Below are positions 1-5,631 of a stretch of 9,295 nt of DNA, piece after piece; position 1 is the stretch's first letter, and each line of letters starts with the position of its first letter. This DNA is from Dehalococcoidia bacterium LH_S1 (GTDB lineage Bacteria; Chloroflexota; Dehalococcoidia; SZUA-161; SpSt-899): contig JAGXOF010000034.1 of NCBI GenBank assembly GCA_023660035.1, positions 1 to 9,295 on the forward strand, read 5' to 3'. The notes beneath the pieces were generated by a model. It did no database searches. It worked only from the letters and a program-made list of their open reading frames with translations, and was not told the origin of the DNA. The position numbers were made by a program, and so were the translations under genes.

Positions 1-83
1 AACTTCATTGCTATTACTTCCTGGTAACTGGCAAACCCTCAAAGTCCAGTTTTCAGCTGTAGATAACAAGCCAGCACAGTCTC

Positions 84-112
84 TTGACAGTACGGGGGGC
101 TTGTGATATAAA
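84..112 (+). promoter_or_regulatory. Consensus sigma70-type promoter upstream of trmO-like gene
   Basis: A perfect -35 box TTGACA (84-89) is followed by a 17-nt spacer and a -10 box TATAAA (107-112). Transcription would start near 119, giving a leader of roughly 108 nt before the trmO-like ATG. The palindromic operator at 190-211 would then lie about 80 nt into the transcript, so this promoter may be read constitutively or blocked by a roadblock. Alternatively a weaker, operator-overlapping promoter closer to the gene is the regulated one. Assigned only from box match and spacing. Confidence 0.55.
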
Positions 113-189
113 AAGGATAGAGGTTTCTTGCAAAACTAAACTGTTACCTGTAAGGTGCATTTGGAAGAGATGTAAAAATTTTTGTTTGT

Positions 190-211
190 TTATTGCAACT
201 ACTTGTAATAA
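190..211. promoter_or_regulatory. Palindromic operator, site 1 (upstream of trmO-like gene)
   Basis: Imperfect 22-bp inverted repeat centred at 200/201; 9 of 11 half-site positions pair. Its core TTGCAACTACTTGTAA is a variant of the perfect copy at 802-823. It ends 15 nt before the trmO-like start codon and just before the ribosome binding site (AAGAAGGA, 215-222), a position where a bound protein would block transcription. No good -35/-10 pair abuts this copy. Confidence 0.65.
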
Positions 212-226
212 AATAAGAAGGATTAA

Positions 227-790
227 ATGGCTCGAAATTCCAAAGCGAAATTCAAAGTAAGTCCTATCGGCAGGGTGAGAAATAATTTTAATGATGAGAT
301 ACCGCTAAGTTATGAGAGTGAAATTTCGGAAATCGTTATAGATGATGAATATGCCGAAGGTCTGGAAGGGATAGAAGAGTTTTCGCATGCCATCATTATT
401 TATTGGATGCATTGTTCAGAGTGGAAAAGCTCAGCAATAAAAGGACATCCAATGGCACAAAAAGATTTTCCTGTGATTGGCGTTTTTGCCGGAAGGTCAC
501 CTATAAGGCCAAACTCAATAGGATTAACCACAGTTAAAGTATTAAAAAGGGACAAAAACACTCTAATGGTTGAGGGCTTAGATGCATACAATAATACCCC
601 AGTAATCGACATCAAACCTTTCATGCTAGGTTACGATAATATAAAAGGAGCGAAATTCCCCTCGTGGGTGCATCGGGCCCTGGAAGTTATCGAAGAAGGT
701 AAACGCCAAGGCGAAGTGCAATCCTGGCAAAGGGTTCCAGGGAAAGGAGGCTGGAAAGATGGGTTTACTTCAAATAAAGATGAGGGATAA
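227..790 (+). CDS. trmO: TsaA/TrmO-family protein (putative tRNA t6A37 N6-methyltransferase)
   Basis: A 187-residue single-domain protein of the TsaA/UPF0066 fold. Family signatures are clear: SPIGRVRN at residues 12-19, the strand ending in FSHAII near 52-57, the Arg/Pro-rich loop from GVFAGRSP (85-92) through RPNSIGL (94-100), GLDA at 117-120 and DIKP at 128-131. Characterised TrmO enzymes use S-adenosylmethionine to methylate the N6 of threonylcarbamoyladenosine at tRNA position 37. This copy lacks the extra C-terminal domain of the enterobacterial enzyme and ends in a short basic/Gly tail. The ATG is preceded by AAGAAGGA at 215-222. The upstream palindrome shared with the FmdE-like and miniprotein genes suggests this is a regulon member and not a housekeeping gene, so its substrate could differ. 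Fold assignment is firm; exact activity is inferred. Confidence 0.85.
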   Translation: MARNSKAKFKVSPIGRVRNNFNDEIPLSYESEISEIVIDDEYAEGLEGIEEFSHAIIIYWMHCSEWKSSAIKGHPMAQKDFPVIGVFAGRSPIRPNSIGLTTVKVLKRDKNTLMVEGLDAYNNTPVIDIKPFMLGYDNIKGAKFPSWVHRALEVIEEGKRQGEVQSWQRVPGKGGWKDGFTSNKDEG

Positions 791-801
791 TTTTGGGGCA
801 T

Positions 802-823
802 TTTTTGCAACTAGTTGCAAAAA
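802..823. promoter_or_regulatory. Palindromic operator, site 2 (perfect copy)
   Basis: Perfect 22-bp palindrome with core TTGCAACTAGTTGCAA (805-820), the best example of the motif in this window. It starts 12 nt after the trmO-like stop codon and is followed 7 nt later by a strong Shine-Dalgarno sequence (AAGGAGG, 831-837) that serves no obvious full-length gene. The symmetry is typical of dimeric winged-helix repressors such as MarR-family proteins; that family assignment is inference. Confidence 0.75.
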
Positions 824-843
824 TAAAATAAAGGAGGTAGAAT

Positions 844-870
844 TTGAATGGTTTGAAAAGAAGGGCCTAA
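844..870 (+). CDS. Possible 8-codon leader or remnant reading frame
   Basis: A TTG codon at 844 sits 6 nt after AAGGAGG (831-837) and opens an 8-codon frame (MNGLKRRA) ending in TAA at 868-870. An ATG at 848 in another frame stops after two codons. In the other two places in the window where the palindrome is followed by a strong ribosome binding site and a very short gene, a 50-55 residue miniprotein is encoded. This may therefore be a leader peptide for the FmdE-like gene, or the decayed front of a third miniprotein cassette. No sequence similarity to the miniproteins remains, so this is weakly supported. Confidence 0.15.
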   Translation: MNGLKRRA

Positions 871-890
871 GCAGAAAATTTTTTTCACTA

Positions 891-916
891 AGTTATTGCA
901 ACTATTTGCAGTAACT
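891..916. promoter_or_regulatory. Palindromic operator, site 3 (upstream of FmdE-like gene)
   Basis: Imperfect 26-bp inverted repeat centred at 903/904; 11 of 13 half-site positions pair, including TTGCAACT on the left and TTTGCAGT on the right. It ends 25 nt before the FmdE-like ATG and 11 nt before that gene's ribosome binding site. It lies 91 bp centre to centre from site 2, so the short trmO-fmdE gap carries two operators. No convincing -35/-10 pair overlaps this copy. Confidence 0.65.
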
Positions 917-941
917 CAAAATAAATCAAAGGAGGCGTTGT

Positions 942-2219
942 ATGATTAAAAGAATTTCGAAGTCGGTTACCTTTGTTGGACTGGCTCTCCCTCTAGTTCT
1001 GGGAACAGTACTGGTCGGGGGATGTGCTAAGGAAACTACTCCAGCTACCCAGCCAGGTGAGTCAATAATCAGCGATTACCCCGGTTTAACGCCGCTAGTT
1101 GACTTTGTGGGCGAAGAAAATTTATCCGTACTGAGTCTGGTAGGATTCAAAGCTGCAGACAGAGCAATGGAGGAGCTGGATTTTGAAAAAGGCGACTCTA
1201 ATATTCTGGCACTAACGGATGCTGGATATATCGCCAAAATCGGGGAATATACCTCAGAGGAAGCCCTTGACGGGGTAATGATGACTAGTGGCCTTTCTCG
1301 AGGCGAGGGGAATCTGGCAAACCTGCACCAAGCATATAATCAGCCATTATGGTTTGCCTTCTTCGACAAACAGAGCAAGAATTGCGTTTACCTTGAAGCA
1401 AAGAAAGAAGTTCTCAAAACTTACCTGGATAAAGAGAAGACAGATAAGAATGCCGCTTTAGGGGATTTCATGGAGCTTAAAGATGAGGAAATCTTCGCCC
1501 CAATCGCTAAAGAGAACATTGGTGCTGATAGGTTGCTTGGTAATCCCGAAGCGTGGCAAGAGAAGATGGTTGACAAAGTATTTGCTGGAAATGAGTTCAG
1601 CATATTTACCATATCCAATCTTTGGGCCAGGGGCTTACCCAACGATTTTCTCAAAGCAGCCGAACTTCACGACCATATCTGCCCCGGGTTGACCAGCGGC
1701 TACTTAATAGCCAAATATATAATAAAGCATCTCCCCACTGAATCTCCCAGGAAGGAATATACGATGATAGCCATTCCATCGTGGTGCAAGGACGACGCCT
1801 TAATACAGATTTTTGAAACCAATGTTGGTCACAGGAGGATGTATGTAAAGAACCTGACTAAGGAACAACGAAAGGCTCTTCCTAAGGATATAAGAGGCAA
1901 GACTGCTAATATCGTAATCAGATGGAAACGAGGGGCGGAAAAAGGGGACGGAATGCTTATCGGCTTTGATTGGGATAAAGCCTATGAACTTTCTGGAATC
2001 TCCCCAGAATTGAGAGCCAAGCTACGAAGCTTTGGAACCTATCACTGGTGGTATATAAGGTTGAAGATGGATGTAAAGATGATGGATTATCTGGATAATC
2101 CGGAAGCTTTAGTCTTCCCCATAAAAGAATTTGATGTTGACAGCCGAGCTGAGCTTGAGAAGCTAAAAGCAGCGGGGGTAAATCCCTTGGTTGAGCTTGG
2201 CATCATGCCTAAATCTTAG
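942..2219 (+). CDS. FmdE-family lipoprotein
   Basis: A 425-residue exported protein. A basic N-terminus and hydrophobic stretch (10-26) lead to a lipobox with VGGC and lipidation Cys28, so the protein should be anchored on the outer face of the membrane. After a linker comes a roughly 190-residue region I do not recognise, then an FmdE-type domain starting near 239 with the hallmark LHDHICPGLTSG (242-253; His243, His245 and Cys247) and WCKDDA (281-286; Cys282, Asp284). FmdE proteins were first seen in molybdenum formylmethanofuran dehydrogenase operons and carry metal-binding Cys/His; a biochemical role is not established for the family. AAAGGAGG at 928-935 fixes the start with a 6-nt spacer. 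No catalytic formylmethanofuran dehydrogenase subunits are present in this window, so a metal or cofactor role in the envelope is inferred and an enzyme-subunit role is not supported. Confidence 0.8.
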   Translation: MIKRISKSVTFVGLALPLVLGTVLVGGCAKETTPATQPGESIISDYPGLTPLVDFVGEENLSVLSLVGFKAADRAMEELDFEKGDSNILALTDAGYIAKIGEYTSEEALDGVMMTSGLSRGEGNLANLHQAYNQPLWFAFFDKQSKNCVYLEAKKEVLKTYLDKEKTDKNAALGDFMELKDEEIFAPIAKENIGADRLLGNPEAWQEKMVDKVFAGNEFSIFTISNLWARGLPNDFLKAAELHDHICPGLTSGYLIAKYIIKHLPTESPRKEYTMIAIPSWCKDDALIQIFETNVGHRRMYVKNLTKEQRKALPKDIRGKTANIVIRWKRGAEKGDGMLIGFDWDKAYELSGISPELRAKLRSFGTYHWWYIRLKMDVKMMDYLDNPEALVFPIKEFDVDSRAELEKLKAAGVNPLVELGIMPKS

Positions 2220-2242
2220 TAGAAAATTTTCAAAAAAGAGGC

Positions 2243-2271
2243 TTGACAAAATTATTAAATAATGCTATAGT
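2243..2271 (+). promoter_or_regulatory. Sigma70-type promoter of miniprotein 1 / TPR operon
   Basis: TTGACA at 2243-2248, a 17-nt spacer and TATAGT at 2266-2271. The last two bases of the -10 box fall inside the core of the palindromic operator, so regulator binding should exclude RNA polymerase. The same arrangement recurs at 3847-3875. Confidence 0.75.
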
Positions 2272-2287
2272 GCAATTAGTTGCAATA
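2268..2287. promoter_or_regulatory. Palindromic operator, site 4 (miniprotein 1)
   Basis: Imperfect 20-bp inverted repeat centred at 2277/2278 with core GTGCAATTAGTTGCAA; 8 of 10 half-site positions pair. It overlaps the -10 box and the expected transcription start, the classic repressor position. Confidence 0.7.
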
Positions 2288-2314
2288 AGGAATTTAAAAA
2301 GGAGGTGAAAAGAA

Positions 2315-2467
2315 ATGTGTGTTCCGGTAAGTGTAGTTACAGGAGGAGCAGTTAGTGGCTGTACCGGAATTTGCCGAGTGTGGCCCCAGGTTATCGGTGT
2401 CGTGGCTGCCGCGGGTGTTTTGGTATGGAACTTGGTAAAGGGCTGGAGAAAGGGCCTTACCTCATAA
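2315..2467 (+). CDS. Miniprotein 1: Cys/Gly-rich 50-residue membrane miniprotein
   Basis: Fifty residues, family not recognised. The N-terminal part reads MCVPVSVVTGG then AVSGCTGIC, placing cysteines at positions 2, 16 and 20. A hydrophobic segment (about 26-41) resembles a single transmembrane helix and is followed by a basic tail (Lys42, Arg45, Lys46), which predicts the C-terminus in the cytoplasm and the Cys region outside or at the membrane surface. There is no ordinary signal peptide. The start is fixed by AAGGAGGTGA (2299-2308), a ten-base full match to the 16S anti-Shine-Dalgarno, implying high translation. A homologous gene lies at 3915-4082: the N-terminal motif and the WN dipeptide at 38-39 are shared, and the DNA for residues 9-18 is almost identical. 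The TPR gene follows after 31 nt with no terminator, so the two are probably cotranscribed. Function unknown; metal binding or acting as a substrate for modification are guesses. Confidence 0.8.
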   Translation: MCVPVSVVTGGAVSGCTGICRVWPQVIGVVAAAGVLVWNLVKGWRKGLTS

Positions 2468-2498
2468 ATCATATATTATAAAACAAGGAGGATAGAGA

Positions 2499-3812
2499 GT
2501 GGCAAAAGCGAGGTTCATCGTTATTACTGTGATATGCGTTGTTGCCTTAGGCTTACTTGGTTGGTCTATAAGTTCTAGCTTAGCCCAACAAGACTATAAT
2601 GCTCTAGGGCTTGCAGCGTATGATGAAGGAAACTATGACAAGGCAATTGAATACTTCACCAAGGCTATAGAGCAAGACCCTGAGAATGTGGACGCATATT
2701 ACAACCAAGGTGCTTGCTATACTACGGAGAATGTCTTCTTCCATCACTATGACAAACTCCCCGGTCAGACCTATATAGAGGCAGGACTTGAAGATGAAGA
2801 GGAAGCCTTCCGAAATGCAATAGCAGATTTTAACAAAGCATTGGAAATAGACCCAAATTATGCCCTGGCACATTTTGGCAAAGGGAATGCCTATTACCTA
2901 TATGTGGACTCCTATACGGATAGGGCAACAAAGGTGATTCCAGAATATGAGAAGGCGCTGGAACATAAGGATTGGATACTTGATAAAGCTGGTAAGGAAG
3001 GAGTTGCATCTATCTATACCAATCTGGGGAGAACTTATCTTGCCATGGGTGAAATGGACAAAGCCTACGAAAATTATAAAAAGGCATTGGATTTAGCCCC
3101 ACTACTAGATAGTGCACTTGAGCATCAAGCACCAGTTTGTATTGAATTGGAAAAATATAAAGAGGCATACGAGATAGCTACAAAATATATCGACATGGCC
3201 AAAGGTTCGGAAGAATTTGATCTGGCCCTAATGCCTGGAATGATGGCAGCGTATCAACTTGAAAAGTATGAAGAAGCGATTGAATATGGCAAAGAAATAA
3301 TAGAAAACTTCCCAGATTCGGGTTATGTAGCCGGGGCTCACAGATTTTTGGCAAAAATATATACAGCGAAGGGGGATGATGCACTAGCAAGAGAACATAT
3401 TGATGCGGCGATAGATATGTGCACAGAAATAATTAGCTCAGAGGAAACAGGTGTGGCAGACATACCAGGAGTCTATTATGAGAGGGGATTAGCATACTTT
3501 GATATTGGAGAATATGGGAAAGCGAGAGATGACTTTGAGTATCTAGAAGAGCATCCAGAAATAGCAAATCGAGAAGTCGCCCATGAAAATTATTACTTGG
3601 AAGGGTATATTGGTTTAGCTTGTACTTATTCACAGCTTGAAAAGAATGACGAGGCAAAGCGAGTTTTAGAAGATGTTGTGAGTCTATTAGATAAGCCAGA
3701 TTTTCAGGGTTACAAGAAATACAGAAAAGGTGGTGTGGAGGCATTACTAAACAAAATAAGTGCAGGGGAATCCATACCAATACCAATGATGTACCAGGTA
3801 ATCGGGAAGTAA
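2499..3812 (+). CDS. Exported or membrane-anchored TPR protein
   Basis: A 437-residue protein with a hydrophobic N-terminal segment (about 6-29, ending SSLAQQ) that acts as a signal peptide or an N-terminal anchor. The rest is built of about eight tetratricopeptide repeats: 33-66 (canonical, with NYDKAIEYFTKAI near 45-57), one interrupted by an insertion at about 76-97, then 170-204, 206-240, 243-275, 278-311, 324-355 and 364-400. TPR solenoids hold protein partners; no enzymatic motif is visible. The start is GTG, 6 nt after AAGGAGGA (2485-2492). It follows miniprotein 1 by 31 nt, so it should fall under the same operator, and it may scaffold the miniprotein or the FmdE-like lipoprotein outside the membrane (inference). 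The next unit begins within 40 nt of its stop. Confidence 0.85.
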   Translation: MAKARFIVITVICVVALGLLGWSISSSLAQQDYNALGLAAYDEGNYDKAIEYFTKAIEQDPENVDAYYNQGACYTTENVFFHHYDKLPGQTYIEAGLEDEEEAFRNAIADFNKALEIDPNYALAHFGKGNAYYLYVDSYTDRATKVIPEYEKALEHKDWILDKAGKEGVASIYTNLGRTYLAMGEMDKAYENYKKALDLAPLLDSALEHQAPVCIELEKYKEAYEIATKYIDMAKGSEEFDLALMPGMMAAYQLEKYEEAIEYGKEIIENFPDSGYVAGAHRFLAKIYTAKGDDALAREHIDAAIDMCTEIISSEETGVADIPGVYYERGLAYFDIGEYGKARDDFEYLEEHPEIANREVAHENYYLEGYIGLACTYSQLEKNDEAKRVLEDVVSLLDKPDFQGYKKYRKGGVEALLNKISAGESIPIPMMYQVIGK

Positions 3813-3846
3813 AGGGAACAAAAGCATTGGGGAAATTTCAAAAGCC

Positions 3847-3875
3847 TTGACAAAAATAATGAATAATGATATTAT
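3847..3875 (+). promoter_or_regulatory. Sigma70-type promoter of miniprotein 2
   Basis: TTGACA at 3847-3852, a 17-nt spacer and TATTAT at 3870-3875. Spacer composition and downstream sequence resemble the promoter at 2243-2271, consistent with duplication of the whole promoter-gene cassette. The final T of the -10 box is the first base of the operator core. Confidence 0.7.
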
Positions 3876-3893
3876 TGCAATGAGTGGCAATAA
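3872..3893. promoter_or_regulatory. Palindromic operator, site 5 (miniprotein 2)
   Basis: Imperfect 22-bp inverted repeat centred at 3882/3883 with core TTGCAATGAGTGGCAA; 8 of 11 half-site positions pair, making it the most degenerate of the five copies. Its placement relative to the -10 box is within one base of that at site 4, which is the strongest reason to accept it. Confidence 0.6.
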
Positions 3894-3914
3894 AAAAGAA
3901 GGGAGGACGTAAAA

Positions 3915-4082
3915 ATGTGCGCACCGGTTACTGTATCTACTGGAGGAGCAGTTAGTGGCTGCACCGGAGCATGCCAGGTGATGCCTCAGATTCTTGCTTC
4001 AATGGGCATTGTTGGCGTCCTGCTCTGGAACTTTAAGGGCTTAGTAAGAAAGCGCCTGAGCTTTATTAAGGTAAATAGCTAA
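3915..4082 (+). CDS. Miniprotein 2: Cys/Gly-rich 55-residue membrane miniprotein
   Basis: Fifty-five residues, paralogous to the product of 2315-2467. The N-terminus reads MCAPVTVSTGG then AVSGCTGAC, so Cys2, Cys16 and Cys20 are again present, as are Pro4, Pro24-Gln25 and Trp38-Asn39. A hydrophobic stretch (about 26-40) is followed by a basic tail (Lys41, Arg45, Lys46, Arg47), as in a single-pass protein with the C-terminus inside. The ribosome binding site is AAGGGAGG near 3899-3906. Downstream is a perfect 12-bp stem-loop before the radical SAM gene, so most transcripts may end there. The conserved half is N-terminal and the tail diverges, the reverse of what is usual if the tail were anchored by constraint alone. 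Function unknown. A modified-peptide precursor for the neighbouring radical SAM enzyme is one possibility; a small metal-binding membrane protein is another. Confidence 0.8.
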   Translation: MCAPVTVSTGGAVSGCTGACQVMPQILASMGIVGVLLWNFKGLVRKRLSFIKVNS

Positions 4083-4124
4083 GCCTTTTCGTTTACCTTC
4101 TTCCTGAATGGATGGTTTTGGCCG

Positions 4125-4154
4125 CAAAGCCCTGCTATACGGAGCAGGGCTTTG
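4125..4154 (+). terminator. Perfect 12-bp stem-loop, likely terminator or attenuator
   Basis: Arms 4125-4136 (CAAAGCCCTGCT) and 4143-4154 are exact reverse complements with a 6-nt loop. It lies 42 nt after miniprotein 2 and 42 nt before the radical SAM ATG. The T-run is short (TTTG), so termination may be partial, letting some transcription reach the downstream genes. Confidence 0.6.
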
Positions 4155-4196
4155 TAAGTATTCAAAGTATAACTTTTTCATTTAAATAAAGTTTTG

Positions 4197-5048
4197 ATGA
4201 AATGGTTCAAGTTGCCTCGAAATTTAACTTTGCAGATTGAACCTACTAGTGCCTGCAATTTGGATTGTGAGATATGTATGAGGCGCAACCTCAACAGACC
4301 TGTTGCTTCTCTCTCCCTTGACAATTTTAAGAAAATACTCAATTCAGGCAAATTCCGCTACGTTGGCTTACATGGCTGGGGTGAGCCCTTACTAAATTGG
4401 CAAATATTTGAGATGGTAAGGTATGCTGAGTCAAAGGGCGTTTCTACCAATCTTACTACTAACGGGACTTTAGTTCGACAAAACATGGATAGTATTTTGA
4501 GCAGTGGTTTAAGAGAAATTGCCTTTGGAATATATGATAAAGAGCTTTTCTCACGCAGTTTGCCCCAGATTGAGGAGTTGATAGCTGAAAGGAATAATCG
4601 CAATTCCAAAACTCCCACAACATATCTTGATATAACTATCTATAAGGGTAACTTGGCTCAAATTCCAAGCTTGGTCAAACTTGGTTCTGAAATCAGGATA
4701 GATGCAGTAATCTTGCATCGCCTTTTTAACATATACAAAGTAGATAGTTCGGCAAAATGTCTTTCAGATGACGAGGAGAATGAATTATTTACCAAAGTTA
4801 AACAGCTGGCGAAAAAACTAAAACTAAAACTATATCTGCCCCCCGTGCATACTCTTCCCTGTCGGATCGTCAAGCGCAGCATTTTCGTTACTGTGGAGGG
4901 CGAGGTTACTCCTTGTTGCTATCTCCCCGAATTTTCCCTGGGTAATGCACTTGGGCAAGGTGTAGAAGGAATTATGAAGTCAGAGGCATATACCAGCTTT
5001 GTTAAGAACATGGAGGATCATCCGATTTGTGGTAAGTGTCGATGGTAA
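4197..5048 (+). CDS. Radical SAM protein with SPASM/twitch-like C-terminus
   Basis: A 283-residue protein. The radical SAM cluster motif CNLDCEIC gives Cys20, Cys24 and Cys27 (CxxxCxxC), preceded by the typical EPTSA stretch. GWGEPLL (60-66) is the SAM-binding GGEP-like motif and TTNGTL follows at 87-92. The C-terminal part carries Cys222, Cys240-Cys241 and a final CGKC (278-281), the arrangement of a shortened SPASM or twitch domain holding one auxiliary iron-sulfur cluster. Such enzymes often modify peptides or small cofactors; the substrate is unknown here. A TTG one codon upstream (4194) is also possible; ATG is preferred. No good Shine-Dalgarno precedes either, so expression may be low or depend on read-through past the stem-loop at 4125-4154. 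The neighbouring Cys-rich miniprotein is a candidate substrate. The gene overlaps the next one. Confidence 0.8.
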   Translation: MKWFKLPRNLTLQIEPTSACNLDCEICMRRNLNRPVASLSLDNFKKILNSGKFRYVGLHGWGEPLLNWQIFEMVRYAESKGVSTNLTTNGTLVRQNMDSILSSGLREIAFGIYDKELFSRSLPQIEELIAERNNRNSKTPTTYLDITIYKGNLAQIPSLVKLGSEIRIDAVILHRLFNIYKVDSSAKCLSDDEENELFTKVKQLAKKLKLKLYLPPVHTLPCRIVKRSIFVTVEGEVTPCCYLPEFSLGNALGQGVEGIMKSEAYTSFVKNMEDHPICGKCRW

Positions 5049-5608
5049 GAAAAGAACCTTCTTATTTTACCCCGAGTGAATGGGCAATAATCATCTTTTT
5101 GGCTTTGGTCAGTGCCGTAATAAATATCTATATACCTATAAAAAGCATCACACAGCATTTTTCTATCCCTGGTCCAGCAGCGGGGATGGCTTTACTTGGA
5201 GGGTTCATCTTTGTTTTATGGATATCTCTGGCTCGGCAAATTATCGAGAGAAAGTATAGTGGGGTTGTCACTTCTATCATCATAGCTGCCATTTGTCTAT
5301 TTATACATCCATGGTATGGAGTAGTAGAGCCATCCTGGTTTAGCATCTATGGCATTGTTGGGCTTGGCTTGATGGGTGCGATTATGGAGCTAATGTCCAG
5401 GTCTTATTGGCGGAGCGTAGTTGGTGGGGGACTAGGGAGTTTATCCTGTCTTGTAGTAACGTGGCTAGCCATTGGATTTCATACTGGTTCATGGGTACCA
5501 AAGGAATGGGCACCATTTCTTGCTCTTGGCACTGTTATTTCAGGTGGCATCGGCGTATTGATAGCACAGGGAATTACTAAAGTGCTTTGGGTGGGGCAAT
5601 CTGATTGA
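5042..5608 (+). CDS. Multi-pass membrane protein, possibly an ECF-transporter S component
   Basis: A 188-residue hydrophobic protein with five or six predicted membrane segments (about 12-32, 46-64, 73-90, 100-118, 127-146 and 157-182). Length, a conserved-looking IPGPAAG turn at 42-48, an internal HPWYG (89-93) and an ME pair near 115-116 resemble substrate-binding (S) subunits of energy-coupling-factor vitamin transporters, but I cannot name the subfamily, and no ATPase or T subunit is in the window. The ATG at 5042 overlaps the radical SAM stop codon by 7 nt; a GTG at 5036 would add two residues. No strong Shine-Dalgarno is seen, so translation is probably coupled to the upstream gene. The overlap suggests the two work together, for example uptake of a cofactor or precursor handled by the radical SAM enzyme (inference). 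Confidence 0.7.
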   Translation: MVRKEPSYFTPSEWAIIIFLALVSAVINIYIPIKSITQHFSIPGPAAGMALLGGFIFVLWISLARQIIERKYSGVVTSIIIAAICLFIHPWYGVVEPSWFSIYGIVGLGLMGAIMELMSRSYWRSVVGGGLGSLSCLVVTWLAIGFHTGSWVPKEWAPFLALGTVISGGIGVLIAQGITKVLWVGQSD

Positions 5609-5631
5609 GAATTTCAAACCTAAGTTCTAAA

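Noticed and set aside
1..106. Open frame entering from the left edge and ending in TGA at 104-106 (about 35 codons)
   Set aside because: No family resemblance, and the consensus promoter starts inside it. It could be the end of an upstream gene but nothing supports this.
127..147. TTGCAAAACTAAACTG as a sixth operator
   Set aside because: Only one half-site matches; the other half lacks the palindrome.
3433..3786. 117-codon minus-strand frame inside the TPR gene
   Set aside because: Antisense shadow of a well-supported TPR coding region, with no start signal.
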